Part shown: piece by piece, positions 36,818 through 46,471 of the stretch
Layout of the letters: each line of letters opens with the position of its first letter
Numbering within the stretch: position 1 is the first letter of the stretch
Origin: Bacteroides clarus YIT 12056
GTDB lineage: Bacteria; Bacteroidota; Bacteroidia; Bacteroidales; Bacteroidaceae
Length of the DNA stretch: 64,000 bases
Direction: 5' to 3'
NCBI RefSeq assembly: GCF_900129655.1
Contig: NZ_FQWK01000007.1
Coordinates: 114,637 to 178,636, forward strand
Notes under the pieces: model-generated
Told to the model about the DNA's origin: nothing
Databases searched by the model: none
The model's input: only the letters and a program-made list of their open reading frames with translations
Made by a program: the position numbers and the translations under genes

Positions 36818-38359
36818 TTATTGCAACGTTTTCAACAAAGATGTAATGCTTACGCGATCTGCAATGATATTGTTCAGTTCGGAGATAGCCACACGTTCCT
36901 GCTGCATTGTATCACGATTACGCAGCGTCACACAGTTGTCTTCCAGCGTCTGATGGTCTACGGTTACACAGTACGGAGTACCGATAGCGTCCTGACGGCG
37001 ATAACGCTTGCCGATACTGTCTTTCTCATCATACTGGCAGTGGAAGTGGAATTTTAAGTTATCGATAATCTCACGAGCCTTTTCAGGCAGTCCGTCTTTC
37101 TTTACCAGCGGCATAACGGCCAGTTTCACCGGAGCCAATGCTGCAGGCAGTTTCAAGACAACTCGGGTTTCACCGTTCTCCAACTGCTCCTCACAATAAG
37201 AAGCCGACATGATGCTAAGGAACATACGGTCTACGCCGATAGAGGTTTCGATAACGTACGGAGTGTAGCTTTCATTGGTTTCCGGATCAAAATACTTGAT
37301 GTTCTTGCCGGAGAATTTCTCATGCTGAGACAAGTCGAAATTCGTACGGCTGTGGATACCTTCCACTTCTTTGAAACCGAAAGGCATCAAGAATTCAATG
37401 TCGGTAGCTGCATTGGCATAGTGCGCCAACTTGTCATGGTCGTGATAACGATAATGGTCATCGCCGAATCCCAGCGCCTTATGCCATTTCAGTCGGGTTG
37501 CTTTCCAAGTCTTGAACCAGTCGAGTTCAGTACCCGGTTTTACGAAGAACTGCATTTCCATCTGCTCGAACTCACGCATACGGAAAATGAACTGACGCGC
37601 AACGATCTCGTTACGGAAAGCCTTACCGATTTGTGCGATACCGAAAGGAATCTTCATGCGGCCGGTCTTCTGTACATTCAGATAGTTCACAAAGATACCC
37701 TGGGCGGTTTCCGGACGAAGATAAATCTTCATTGCACCTTCCGAGGTCGAACCCATTTCGGTGGTAAACATCAGGTTGAACTGACGAACTTCCGTCCAGT
37801 TCTTTGTACCGCTGATAGGGCAAACTATTTCTTCATCCAAAATAATCTGGCGAAGTTCATCAAGGTTATTGTCGTTCAATGCTTTTGCAAAACGTTCGTG
37901 CAAAGCGTCACGCTTAGCCTGATGCTCCAGTACACGAGTATTCGTGCTACGGAACTGGGCTTCGTCAAAAGCCTCACCGAAACGTTTGGCTGCTTTGGCT
38001 ACTTCTTTGTTTATCTTGTCGTCATATTTGGCGAGTTGGTCTTCAATCAATACATCGGCACGATAACGTTTTTTTGAATCACGGTTATCAATCAAAGGGT
38101 CGTTGAACGCATCTACGTGTCCGCTTGCCTTCCAGATTGTGGGGTGCATAAAAATAGCCGAGTCAATGCCTACTATGTTTTCATGCAGCAGCACCATGCT
38201 CTGCCACCAGTATTGTTTGATGTTGTTTTTCAGTTCCACACCCATCTGACCGTAATCGTATACGGCTCCCAAACCGTCGTAGATGTCGCTTGAAGGGAAC
38301 ACGAATCCGTATTCCTTACAGTGTGATACGAGTTTCTTAAAAACGTCTTCTTGTGCCAT
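36818..38359 (-). CDS. glyS: Glycyl-tRNA synthetase, single-chain (dimeric) type
   Basis: A 513-residue class II synthetase. It starts MAQEDVFKKLVSHCKEYGFV, followed by the substrate-pocket region SSDIYDGLGAVYDYG, motif 2 with KAFRNEIVARQFIFRMREFEQMEM, motif 3 near ASIGVDRMFL (here VIETSIGVDRMFLSIM), and a C-terminal anticodon-binding domain (LAPVKLAVMPLVKKDGLPEKA). It is the alpha2 form also found in eukaryotes and many Gram-positives, not the E. coli alpha2beta2 form; the symbol is also written glyQS. Charges tRNA-Gly in the cytoplasm. Preceded by a consensus promoter. Confidence 0.96.
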   Translation of the reverse strand: MAQEDVFKKLVSHCKEYGFVFPSSDIYDGLGAVYDYGQMGVELKNNIKQYWWQSMVLLHENIVGIDSAIFMHPTIWKASGHVDAFNDPLIDNRDSKKRYRADVLIEDQLAKYDDKINKEVAKAAKRFGEAFDEAQFRSTNTRVLEHQAKRDALHERFAKALNDNNLDELRQIILDEEIVCPISGTKNWTEVRQFNLMFTTEMGSTSEGAMKIYLRPETAQGIFVNYLNVQKTGRMKIPFGIAQIGKAFRNEIVARQFIFRMREFEQMEMQFFVKPGTELDWFKTWKATRLKWHKALGFGDDHYRYHDHDKLAHYANAATDIEFLMPFGFKEVEGIHSRTNFDLSQHEKFSGKNIKYFDPETNESYTPYVIETSIGVDRMFLSIMSASYCEEQLENGETRVVLKLPAALAPVKLAVMPLVKKDGLPEKAREIIDNLKFHFHCQYDEKDSIGKRYRRQDAIGTPYCVTVDHQTLEDNCVTLRNRDTMQQERVAISELNNIIADRVSITSLLKTLQ

Positions 38360-38410
38360 TTTTTGTTGTATCTTAATTAATTTGAAATCTTTATTTAACT
38401 AAAAACGCCA

Positions 38411-38418
38411 CAAAGATA
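38411..38418 (-). promoter_or_regulatory. -7 promoter box of glyS
   Basis: TATCTTTG on the minus strand, 52 bases before the glyS start; consensus for Bacteroidetes housekeeping sigma factor. Confidence 0.65.
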
Positions 38419-38763
38419 GGGATTTATCTTATATGTAGGGCAACGGGGGTATTAATTTATCTTATTCTTCCTCTGTCTTTCGGTTCTCGTTTGCCCGTTG
38501 CATCGCAAGGGCCGTATGAACTGAAAGAATAACAGACAGAAGAAACCAAAGGAAATCCAACCATAACAGGAAACCTGCGAAATGGATAAAAGATATAATA
38601 CCTCTATATTCTGAACGGCAATCAGACGTAATCAGCTAACTTTTACTTTTTTAGAATAACTTCGAAATAAAAGTCCAAATAATTGAGATAATTCTGAAAC
38701 TGAAAACCAAGAATCTTCCGTAATTTTGTTTTAAAAGAAATATCTATTTTTAAGCATATAAAT
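38419..38763. other. Divergent intergenic region between glyS and the SMP-30-like gene
   Basis: No gene recognised. It contains an imperfect hairpin with arms TCTTTCGGTTC (38,476-38,486) and GAACTGAAAGA (38,518-38,528), with G/C-rich GCCC...GGGC pairing inside the loop, and A/T-rich DNA. TAATTTTG at 38,721-38,728 fits the TAnnTTTG -7 box and would drive the plus-strand SMP-30/PL6 genes. Confidence 0.4.
38721..38728 (+). promoter_or_regulatory. Candidate -7 box of the SMP-30/PL6 unit
   Basis: TAATTTTG matches TAnnTTTG, 35 bases upstream of the ATG at 38,764. No convincing -33 box. Confidence 0.45.
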
Positions 38764-39837
38764 ATGAAGACAACATTTCTAGTGACCGAATTATGCCTAT
38801 TCTTGTTGACAAGTTGTTTTTCTTCTAATAGTCAAGCAAATAAAGATCTGCAAGTTAGTAAATTATTTATGGAACTTCCATATAATTGCCCTACTCCCGA
38901 TGGTATGGCAATAGCTCCTGACGGAAGTTTGATATTAGCCTGTCCCAATTTTGCCAACCCGGCCATGCCTGCTTGCTTAATGAAAATCACTTCCGAGAAA
39001 CAGATTTCCAAATGGATAGATGTACCGGTACTGCCCGAAACAGGTATCGCTTGCCCCATGGGAATTGCATTTAACGAAAAAGGAGATTCATATATCTGTG
39101 ACAATCAAGGCTGGTCGGGAAGTGAGCGGGGATACAGGAAAGGTCGTTTGTTAAAATTAATATTTGATAAGCAAGGAATACTGCAAGAAACGATAACAGT
39201 GGCATATAATATGGAACATCCCAATGGGATACGCATACATAATGGAAAAGTATATATCACTCAAAGTTCCCTATCCGCCATTCCATCAGAAAAATTGGTA
39301 AGCGGTGTATATTGCTTCAAGGAAGACGATTGCAATATAGAAATAACCAATACGCTGGAAGATAAAAATCTATTAACAACAGTAATTACCCGAAATCCAC
39401 AAGTGCAATATGGTTTAGATGGTATCGTGTTCGATAAGAAAGGTAATTTATATGTGGGTAACTTTGGTGATGGCTCCATTCACAAAATCACTCTGGATAA
39501 AAATGGAAAAGTATTATCCAATACTATATGGGCACAAGACAGTACACAGTTAGTTACGACAGACGGTATTTGCATGGACGAGAAAGATAATATGTATGTA
39601 GCGGACTTTTCCGCTAACGCTATTGCGCGCATCACTCCTGATAGAAAGATTGTTCGAATAGCGCAGAGCCCTGATTGTGACGGTAGTAATGGTGGACTTG
39701 ACCAACCGGGAGAGCCAATCGTATGGAATGGGAAACTGATAATTTCATGCTTCGACATAGTTACAGGACCCGACAAAATAAATACCAAGCATGACAAACC
39801 TTACACACTGGCGCAATTGGACTTGGAGAATAACTAA
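38764..39837 (+). CDS. SMP-30/gluconolactonase-like beta-propeller lipoprotein
   Basis: A 357-residue lipoprotein (lipobox LLTSC, Cys 18). The sequence shows propeller repeats of the SMP-30/NHL kind: NCPTPDGMAIAPDGSLILA, GMAFNEKG-like ACPMGIAFNEKGDSYICDNQG, YGLDGIVFDKKGNLYVGNFGDGS and TTDGICMDEKDNMYVADFS. Family members are Ca-dependent lactonases or esterases, others only bind. The PL6-type lyase gene follows after 61 bases, so the pair may act on a uronic-acid-containing glycan: the lyase cuts, the propeller handles a lactone or binds. Noticeably A/T-richer than the flanking loci. Confidence 0.75.
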   Translation: MKTTFLVTELCLFLLTSCFSSNSQANKDLQVSKLFMELPYNCPTPDGMAIAPDGSLILACPNFANPAMPACLMKITSEKQISKWIDVPVLPETGIACPMGIAFNEKGDSYICDNQGWSGSERGYRKGRLLKLIFDKQGILQETITVAYNMEHPNGIRIHNGKVYITQSSLSAIPSEKLVSGVYCFKEDDCNIEITNTLEDKNLLTTVITRNPQVQYGLDGIVFDKKGNLYVGNFGDGSIHKITLDKNGKVLSNTIWAQDSTQLVTTDGICMDEKDNMYVADFSANAIARITPDRKIVRIAQSPDCDGSNGGLDQPGEPIVWNGKLIISCFDIVTGPDKINTKHDKPYTLAQLDLENN

Positions 39838-39898
39838 AAATTATTCTTGACAATACTGATTATAAAAAGTTTAAGATAAAAGTTTAAGATATTAGAAT

Positions 39899-41293
39899 AT
39901 GAAAAAGATTTGGATTTTATTTTTATGTTTCAGCAGTCTAACCATTCAGGCAAAAGACTACTACGTAACACCTGCTGACATTAGTAAGTTAAAAGAGATT
40001 TTAGGCAATAACACTTTGCGACCCGGCGATGAAGTAATTTTACGTGACGGGATATATGCCGGATTGGGAGAAGTAGACTTTTCCGCCCGAGGAACAAATA
40101 CCGACTCTATCAAATTAAGAGCTGAACATGCAGGAAAAGCCGTTATTTCAGGTGCTCTGAAGATGAGAGTATACGGGCAATATCTGCAAATGGAAGGATT
40201 GTTTTTCCATAAAGCATGGGCAAAAGATTTATGTATGATTGAATTCCAAAAAGAAGATGGTGTGTATGCTTCCCATTGCCGATTTACTAATTGTGTAATG
40301 GACGATTGTAACGGTCCGGATAAAAGTGAAAAACCGGTAAAAGGGGTAGACCCTATTACAGTCAGTGAATATTGGTTAGGGTTGCATGGAAAGAATATCC
40401 GTATAGACCACTGCTATTTTGCGAATAAACGCATTGGCGGATTGATACTTCAGATATGGTTAAATGAATATGACCATCTAAATAATCATCAAATTGATCA
40501 TAATATATTTGGAGCACGCCAGCCTTACGGCGGAAACGGCGCTGAAATTATCCGTATAGGCAACTCTTGGTCGTCACAGTTAGAATCCCACACATTGGTG
40601 GAAGACAATGTTTTTCTGCATTGCGATGGAGAGAATGAAATCATATCGGTTAAATCCTGTCATAATATTCTGCGCCGTAATCTATTCTTTGAATCACGTG
40701 GCGGTTTAGTTTGCCGGCATGGCCATGATAATATATTAGAATCTAATACTTTTGTCGGTAATAATATTGAGGGAACCTGTGGCATCCGTCTTATCAATCA
40801 AGGACACACCGTATACGATAATTTGCTTTGCCGCTTAGGTGGTTTTGGATTACTGGTACGCATGGGCATATACGAACGTCCGAATGCCAGTACCGATATT
40901 CAAAAGGAACCACTAACCTCTTATCATAGGGCTGAAAACATTGATATATCCCATAATGCTTTTATAGACTGTAAAACGATCGATTTAGGTTCCGGAAGCG
41001 GCGATAAAGAGCCTCGGAATGTACGTTTAGCTTACAATTATTTTAGCAACAAAACCAATAACATTCGAATATCCTATCCGGAAAAAACATTATCAGGTTT
41101 CTATTTTATGGAAAATCGATACGTTTGGGCAGATGGGCTCATTATTAAATCTCCCGGATTCAAACGCTTATTACAAGCAGAGAATCATGATGCAAAAGAG
41201 CAAACAAGAGTTCGGGAATGCTTGGAAAAAGCAGGAGCGGTTTGGTATCCAAGTACGGCAAAAGACATACGTTACATTTTAAGTAAATATTAA
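39899..41293 (+). CDS. Polysaccharide lyase family 6 (alginate lyase / chondroitinase B type)
   Basis: 464 residues, Sec signal MKKIWILFLCFSSLTIQA. The right-handed beta-helix of PL6 is shown by YYVTPADISKLKEIL, RPGDEVILRDGIY, and repeated N-x-F turns. The catalytic pair appears as K252 (EIISVKS) and R273 (LVCRHG), matching the Lys/Arg of chondroitinase B; Glu/Asn ligands for Ca2+ are nearby (GGNGAEIIRIG; CDGENEIIS). Members cleave alginate or dermatan sulfate by beta-elimination. No SusC/SusD or other alginate genes are next to it, so it may be a scavenging enzyme or a remnant of a larger locus. Confidence 0.85.
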   Translation: MKKIWILFLCFSSLTIQAKDYYVTPADISKLKEILGNNTLRPGDEVILRDGIYAGLGEVDFSARGTNTDSIKLRAEHAGKAVISGALKMRVYGQYLQMEGLFFHKAWAKDLCMIEFQKEDGVYASHCRFTNCVMDDCNGPDKSEKPVKGVDPITVSEYWLGLHGKNIRIDHCYFANKRIGGLILQIWLNEYDHLNNHQIDHNIFGARQPYGGNGAEIIRIGNSWSSQLESHTLVEDNVFLHCDGENEIISVKSCHNILRRNLFFESRGGLVCRHGHDNILESNTFVGNNIEGTCGIRLINQGHTVYDNLLCRLGGFGLLVRMGIYERPNASTDIQKEPLTSYHRAENIDISHNAFIDCKTIDLGSGSGDKEPRNVRLAYNYFSNKTNNIRISYPEKTLSGFYFMENRYVWADGLIIKSPGFKRLLQAENHDAKEQTRVRECLEKAGAVWYPSTAKDIRYILSKY

Positions 41294-41453
41294 AATACAA
41301 TAATCCTGCTTTTTATTTTAGGGAACTATAGCTTGCCTTAAAGTAGACTATGGCAACTATGGTGAGATTTTACGCTTAAAACTTTATACTGTTACAAATC
41401 ATTGGTTTCCAGAAATACAAATAAAAACATTTTCATTTATTGATTAAAGTTCG

Positions 41454-41461
41454 TATTTTTG
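41454..41461 (+). promoter_or_regulatory. -7 promoter box of the topoisomerase gene
   Basis: TATTTTTG fits TAnnTTTG, 54 bases upstream of the start codon at 41,515. Confidence 0.55.
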
Positions 41462-41514
41462 CCTGCAACTGTCAAAGCAACAGTTATTCATGAATAGACA
41501 ATTCCCGAACAAAT

Positions 41515-44229
41515 ATGAGCGAAGACTTTGAAGGAGCAAAAGACGATTTGGATAAAGAACTCCCGGCAGGGAGCGAAGGACATTCAGATTATAAACCTGC
41601 GGATACCAATGATGTAAGCATCAAGCATCAGCTGAGCGGTATGTATCAGAACTGGTTCTTGGATTACGCCTCGTACGTAATCCTGGAACGTGCCGTACCT
41701 CACATCATGGACGGATTGAAACCTGTTCAACGGCGTATTCTGCACTCCATGCGGCGTATGGAAGACGGGCGCTACAACAAGGTGGCCAATATCGTGGGAC
41801 ATACCATGCAGTTTCACCCGCACGGTGACGCCAGCATCGGTGATGCACTGGTACAACTCGGCCAAAAAGATTTGCTTATCGACTGTCAGGGAAACTGGGG
41901 TAATATTCTTACGGGAGACAGCGCAGCCGCCCCCCGTTACATCGAAGCGCGCCTTTCCAAGTTCGCGCTCGATGTAGTATTCAATCCTAAGACAACAGAG
42001 TGGAAACTGTCATACGACGGACGTAACAAGGAACCGGTAACCTTACCCGTCAAATTCCCTTTGCTGCTGGCACAAGGCGTGGAAGGTATTGCCGTAGGTC
42101 TTTCTTCCAAGATATTACCACATAACTTCAACGAACTTTGCGATGCATCCGTAAAATACCTGCATAAGGAAGAATTCAAACTCTATCCCGATTTTCAGAC
42201 AGGCGGCAATATCGATGTATCGAAATACAATGACGGCGAACGTGGCGGAGCCGTACGGGTACGAGCCAAAATAGAAAAGGTGGATAACAAAACACTCGTT
42301 ATCCGAGAGATACCTTACGGAAAAACGGTAGCCAGTGTCTGCGATTCTATCGTCAAAGCAAGCGAAAAGGGGAAAATCAAGATAAAGAAAGTAGAAGACC
42401 TTACTTCCGGAAGCGTAGAGATATTGGTTCATCTTGCTCCCGGCGTATCATCAGACAAAACGATTGACGCGCTTTACGCCTTTACGGATTGTGAAGTCAG
42501 CATCTCACCCAACTGCTGCGTCATCGACGAGCAGAAACCTCACTTCCTCACCGTCAGCGCCGTATTGAAAAAATCGGTGGACAATACACTGGCTTTATTA
42601 CGCCAGGAACTGGAAATACGTAAAAACGAAATACTGGAAAGCTTACACTTCTCTTCATTGGAGAAGATATTCATCGAAGAGCGTATCTATAAAGATAAGG
42701 AATTTGAGCAGGCCAAAAACATGGATGCAGCCTGCGAGCACATCGACGAACGTTTGACACCTTATTATCCCACATTTATCCGTGAGGTGACCAAAGAGGA
42801 TATCCTCAAACTGATGGAGATAAAAATGGCTCGTATCCTCAAGTTCAACTCCGACAAAGCAGAGGAACTGATTGCCCGCATGAAGGCGGACATCGAGGAG
42901 ATAGACCGCCATTTGGCCAATATCGTGGAATATACGGTAGACTGGTTCCGCATGCTGAAAGAGAAGTACGGAAAAGGCTTCCCGCGCCGTACCGAATTAC
43001 GTAATTTCGATACCATCGACTCTACCAAAGTGGTAGAAGCCAATGAAAAATTATACATCAACCGCGAAGAGGGTTTCATCGGTACCGGCCTGAAAAAAGA
43101 CGAATTCATAGCCAATTGCTCCGACCTCGACGATGTTATCATCTTCTTCCGCGACGGACGTTACATCATCACTCCGGTGGCAGACAAGAAATTCGTAGGC
43201 AAGAACATACTCTATGCCAACGTATTCAAGAAGAACGACAAACGCACTATCTACAATGTCGTCTACCGTGACGGAAAAGAAGGTACGCATTATATCAAGC
43301 GTTTCGCCGTGACTTCCGTAGTACGCGACCGCGAATATGACGTGACACAAGGCACGCCCGACTCACGTATCGTATATTTCACGGCCAACCCCAACGGTGA
43401 GGCCGAAGTCATCAAAGTAACGCTCAAGCCCAATCCGCGTATACGCCGCATCATCTTCGAAGAAGATTTCAGCCAGATAAATATCAAAGGCCGTCAGGCC
43501 ATGGGCAATATACTCACCCGTAACCCGGTTCACAAGATAGCTCTGAAGCAACGCGGCGGTTCCACATTGGGCGGGCGCAAAGTATGGTTCGACCAAGATG
43601 TCCTGCGCCTCAACTATGACGGTCGCGGAGAATACCTCGGCGAGTTCCAAAGTGACGAGCAAATCCTGGTGGTATTGAACAACGGCGAGTTCTACACCAG
43701 CAATTTCGATGTGAACAATCACTACGAAGACAACATACGGGTGTTGGAGAAATATGATTCGAGCAAAGTATGGACAGCCGTTCTGTATGATGCCGACCAA
43801 CAAGGTTATCCGTACATCAAACGTTTTTGTTTCGAGGCAAGTAACCGCAAGCAGAACTATCTAGGTGAGAACAAGGACAATCGTCTCATCCTGTTGACTG
43901 ACGAATATTATCCGCGACTGGAAGTTATATTCGGCGGTCATGACAACTTCCGTGAGCCGTTGGTAATCGATGCAGACGAGTTTATCGCAGTAAAAGGTTT
44001 CAAAGCCAAAGGCAAGCGATTGACTACCTACACGCTGGAAACTATCAACGAATTAGAGCCTACCCGTCAGCCGGAAGTCCCGCAAACCCCTGAGAGCAAC
44101 GACGAGGAAGAAGTTGAAATACTGGACCCGGATCACGGGAAAAGCGAAAGCGACATATTGGACGAACTGACAGGACAAATGAAATTGTTCTCTGATAATA
44201 ATGACAGCAAGGAACATGAAACTACCTAA
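41515..44229 (+). CDS. parC: Type IIA DNA topoisomerase subunit A (ParC/GyrA family)
   Basis: 904 residues. The winged-helix/tower region has LERAVPHIMDGLKPVQRRIL, HPHGDASIGDALVQLGQ and the catalytic Tyr142 in AAPRYIEARLS. The C-terminal half carries beta-pinwheel strands, but the canonical GyrA box (QRRGGKG) is absent; KQRGGSTLGGRK is the closest segment. That, together with length and the usual Bacteroides annotation, favours topoisomerase IV A (decatenation) over gyrase. The acidic C-terminus (DEEEVEILDPDHGKSESD) is a lineage extension. The stop overlaps the next gene's start by 14 bases, implying coupled translation. Confidence 0.9.
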   Translation: MSEDFEGAKDDLDKELPAGSEGHSDYKPADTNDVSIKHQLSGMYQNWFLDYASYVILERAVPHIMDGLKPVQRRILHSMRRMEDGRYNKVANIVGHTMQFHPHGDASIGDALVQLGQKDLLIDCQGNWGNILTGDSAAAPRYIEARLSKFALDVVFNPKTTEWKLSYDGRNKEPVTLPVKFPLLLAQGVEGIAVGLSSKILPHNFNELCDASVKYLHKEEFKLYPDFQTGGNIDVSKYNDGERGGAVRVRAKIEKVDNKTLVIREIPYGKTVASVCDSIVKASEKGKIKIKKVEDLTSGSVEILVHLAPGVSSDKTIDALYAFTDCEVSISPNCCVIDEQKPHFLTVSAVLKKSVDNTLALLRQELEIRKNEILESLHFSSLEKIFIEERIYKDKEFEQAKNMDAACEHIDERLTPYYPTFIREVTKEDILKLMEIKMARILKFNSDKAEELIARMKADIEEIDRHLANIVEYTVDWFRMLKEKYGKGFPRRTELRNFDTIDSTKVVEANEKLYINREEGFIGTGLKKDEFIANCSDLDDVIIFFRDGRYIITPVADKKFVGKNILYANVFKKNDKRTIYNVVYRDGKEGTHYIKRFAVTSVVRDREYDVTQGTPDSRIVYFTANPNGEAEVIKVTLKPNPRIRRIIFEEDFSQINIKGRQAMGNILTRNPVHKIALKQRGGSTLGGRKVWFDQDVLRLNYDGRGEYLGEFQSDEQILVVLNNGEFYTSNFDVNNHYEDNIRVLEKYDSSKVWTAVLYDADQQGYPYIKRFCFEASNRKQNYLGENKDNRLILLTDEYYPRLEVIFGGHDNFREPLVIDADEFIAVKGFKAKGKRLTTYTLETINELEPTRQPEVPQTPESNDEEEVEILDPDHGKSESDILDELTGQMKLFSDNNDSKEHETT

Positions 44230-45061
44230 AGCGGTAATGCCGGTTCTCTGTACGGTTCTGCTGCTATGCTGCAACGCCATACGGGCGCAGCTTCCTGTAA
44301 AGGCGGAAGGATTGGAACAAAGCCGTCTCGTAACCCGTGCTACCATGTATGGCGTAGGTGTCACGAATGTATTCGACACCTATCTGTCCCCCCAGGAATA
44401 TACCGGAATAGATTTCCGCGTTTCCCGCGAAAGTATGCGCATGACCAGATGGATGGACGGCAAGCTGTCTTTGCAGAGTTTCTTTCAGGCCGATTTAGGT
44501 TATGCCCATAACAAAGTGGATAATAACAACACATTCTCCGCATTAGCGAATTGGAATTATGGTCTGCACTATAACTTCCCTGTCACGAGTAACTTCAAGT
44601 TGCTCGCCGGCGGCCTTGCCGACCTGAACGGCGGTTTTGTCTACAACCTGCGTAATACCAACAATCCGGCATCGGCACGCGCTTACATCAATCTGGACGC
44701 ATCGGGTATGGCCATTTGGGACTTACGCATCAAAAACTATCCGCTTACATTACGTTATCAGGTCAACCTGCCCTTAATGGGAGTGATGTTCTCGCCGCAT
44801 TACGGCCAGTCCTATTATGAAATCTTCTCATTAGGAAACAGTAGCGGAGTGGTCAAATTCACTTCACTGCACAACCAGCCTTCATTACGGCAGATGCTTA
44901 CGGCAGACTTCCCGATAGGACGCGCCAAAATGCGCTTTGCCTATATATGGGACGCTCAGCAATCCAAAGTAAACGATATAAAAACACATACCTACTCACA
45001 CGTATTCATGGTAGGCTTTGTAAAGGAACTGTATTTATTGAATAATAAGAAGAAGAGGTGA
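44216..45061 (+). CDS. DUF3316-like exported protein
   Basis: 281 residues from ATG 44,216, which overlaps the topoisomerase stop; the ATG at 44,201 is an alternative but adds residues before a clean signal (MKLPKAVMPVLCTVLLLCCNAIRA). The mature part has alternating amphipathic strands (LSLQSFFQADLGYAHN, NWNYGLHYNF, NLDASGMAIWDLRIKNYPLTLRYQVNLPLMG) and ends in HTYSHVFMVGFVKELYLLN, consistent with a small outer-membrane barrel. It resembles DUF3316; molecular role unknown. Coupling with a topoisomerase gene is probably only translational. Confidence 0.7.
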   Translation: MKLPKAVMPVLCTVLLLCCNAIRAQLPVKAEGLEQSRLVTRATMYGVGVTNVFDTYLSPQEYTGIDFRVSRESMRMTRWMDGKLSLQSFFQADLGYAHNKVDNNNTFSALANWNYGLHYNFPVTSNFKLLAGGLADLNGGFVYNLRNTNNPASARAYINLDASGMAIWDLRIKNYPLTLRYQVNLPLMGVMFSPHYGQSYYEIFSLGNSSGVVKFTSLHNQPSLRQMLTADFPIGRAKMRFAYIWDAQQSKVNDIKTHTYSHVFMVGFVKELYLLNNKKKR

Positions 45062-45119
45062 TAGAGTAACAAGGCGGTAAAGTGATAGAGTGATAAGGTG
45101 ATAAACGGTGAATGATAAG
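45062..45119 (+). repeat. Degenerate GTGATA-type simple repeat
   Basis: About 58 bases made of imperfect copies of GTGATARRG (for example AAGTGATAGAGTGATAAGG), lying between the DUF3316-like stop and the S41 peptidase start. Probably replication-slippage sequence. It also contains a GTG at 45,108 that could extend the next gene by four codons. Confidence 0.6.
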
Positions 45120-46151
45120 ATGACGGGATTTCTTAAAAAGATAATGGTTCTGATGGTTGTACTTCCTTTGCTGAGCGGTTGCATCCGCGAAGAAGAAGTC
45201 ACCAATTCTCCACAGGGGAACTTCGAAGCCTTATGGAAGATTATCGACGAACAGTATTGTTTCTTGGAATACAAGCAAATCGACTGGGATGCCATCCATG
45301 CCAAATACAGCAAGCTTATTACCAACACTATGAGCAGTGAAGGGTTATTTGAAGTACTGGGAAACATGCTGAATGAGCTGCAAGACGGACACGTAAACTT
45401 AGCTTCCGCCCACAATGTATCGTATTATGACGCATGGTATCAGAACTATCCGCGTAACTTCCGCGAAGATATTGTAGAAGACACCTATCTGGGTAAAGCC
45501 AGTACCGACTACCGTACCGCCGCAGGCGTCAAGTATAAAATATTCGAAGACAACATCGGCTATATGCGTTACGAAAGCTTCTCCTCGGGAATAGGCAATG
45601 GAAATCTGGATGAGATACTCTCCTATCTCGCCGTATGCAACGGACTTATCATTGACGTACGCAGTAATGGCGGTGGCAACGTAACCAACTCCACACGCAT
45701 TGCCGCCCGTTTCACCAACGAAAAAGTACTAACCGGATACATCCGCCATAAAACCGGCAAGGGACACAATGATTTCTCCGAACCCTACCCCATAGAATTA
45801 GAACCCAGTAACAGCATACGCTGGCAAAAGAAAGTAGTAGTCCTCACCAACCGCCGCTCATACAGTGCAACCAACGATTTTGTCAACCAGATGAGCTGCC
45901 TGCCCAATGTCACCATCATAGGTGACAAAACCGGTGGCGGTTCCGGTATGCCCTTTACTTCCGAACTTCCTAACGGGTGGACAGTGCGTTTTTCCGCCAG
46001 TCCGCATTTCAGTGTCGACATGGAACAGATAGAATGGGGAATAGACCCCGACATTAAAATCGATATGGATGAAACGGATGAAGCAAAGCATATAGACACT
46101 ATCATCGAAAAAGCCCGGGCTTTCCTCAAAGGCGAATGGACTCCGGAATGA
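45120..46151 (+). CDS. S41-family C-terminal-processing-type peptidase, lipoprotein
   Basis: 343 residues from ATG 45,120 (MTGFLKKIMVLMVVLPLLSG, Cys 21 of the lipobox). An N-terminal helical segment (ALWKIIDEQYCFLEYKQIDW, typical of Tricorn-core proteins) precedes the S41 protease domain: GLIIDVRSNGGGNVTNS, VVLTNRRSYSATNDFVNQM with the candidate nucleophile Ser in RSYSATN, and VTIIGDKTGGGSG. No PDZ domain is evident between them. Envelope-located; substrate unknown. It ends 80 bases before tRNA-Leu. Confidence 0.87.
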   Translation: MTGFLKKIMVLMVVLPLLSGCIREEEVTNSPQGNFEALWKIIDEQYCFLEYKQIDWDAIHAKYSKLITNTMSSEGLFEVLGNMLNELQDGHVNLASAHNVSYYDAWYQNYPRNFREDIVEDTYLGKASTDYRTAAGVKYKIFEDNIGYMRYESFSSGIGNGNLDEILSYLAVCNGLIIDVRSNGGGNVTNSTRIAARFTNEKVLTGYIRHKTGKGHNDFSEPYPIELEPSNSIRWQKKVVVLTNRRSYSATNDFVNQMSCLPNVTIIGDKTGGGSGMPFTSELPNGWTVRFSASPHFSVDMEQIEWGIDPDIKIDMDETDEAKHIDTIIEKARAFLKGEWTPE

Positions 46152-46178
46152 AATGAATAACTTTCTTTACGCTTTTGC

Positions 46179-46208
46179 TTGTAAAACCGATAAAACTTCT
46201 TATCTTTG
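46179..46208 (+). promoter_or_regulatory. Promoter of tRNA-Leu
   Basis: TATCTTTG at 46,201-46,208 with TTG at 46,179-46,181, a 19-base spacing that matches the Bacteroidetes -33/-7 pattern, 23 bases before the tRNA. Confidence 0.75.
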
Positions 46209-46231
46209 CACCGCTTAACGGGAAATCCCTT

Positions 46232-46313
46232 GCGGGTGTGGCGTAATTGGCAGCCGCGCCAGACTTAGGATCTGGTGCCGTGAGGCGTGTAGGTTCGAGT
46301 CCTATCACCCGCA
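46232..46313 (+). tRNA. tRNA-Leu (anticodon UAG)
   Basis: 82 nt with a 7-bp acceptor stem (GCGGGTG with CACCCGC), discriminator A, D-arm with TAATTGGCAG, anticodon arm CCAGA-CTTAGGA-TCTGG giving anticodon TAG, a long class II variable arm (TGCCGTGAGGCGTG) as expected for leucine, and GGTTCGAGTCC in the T-arm. CCA is not encoded. Reads CUA and related leucine codons. Confidence 0.96.
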
Positions 46314-46345
46314 CAGTTTATTTTTTTAAAAGACAAACAACAGAG

Positions 46346-46378
46346 AAAGAAGATGTATTACCATACATCTTCTTTTTT
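46346..46378 (+). terminator. Rho-independent terminator of tRNA-Leu
   Basis: A perfect stem of at least 10 bp (arms 46,349-46,358 and 46,363-46,372, GAAGATGTAT with its complement), 4-nt loop, extended by AAA/TTT pairing, followed by TTTTTT. Confidence 0.92.
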
Positions 46379-46449
46379 CTTTCCCCTTTCCTCACGGATT
46401 GTGTTAAAAACCGGAGATATATAAAGGTCTGAAATCTTTTTTGCATCCC

Positions 46450-46471
46450 GATTGTTTCAGAGGAAACAATC
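46450..46471. promoter_or_regulatory. Inverted repeat upstream of susC, candidate operator or 5' UTR hairpin
   Basis: GATTGTTTC (46,450-46,458) and GAAACAATC (46,463-46,471) form a perfect 9-bp dyad around AGAG, 30 bases before the susC start. No other copy was seen near the enzyme genes. Confidence 0.5.
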
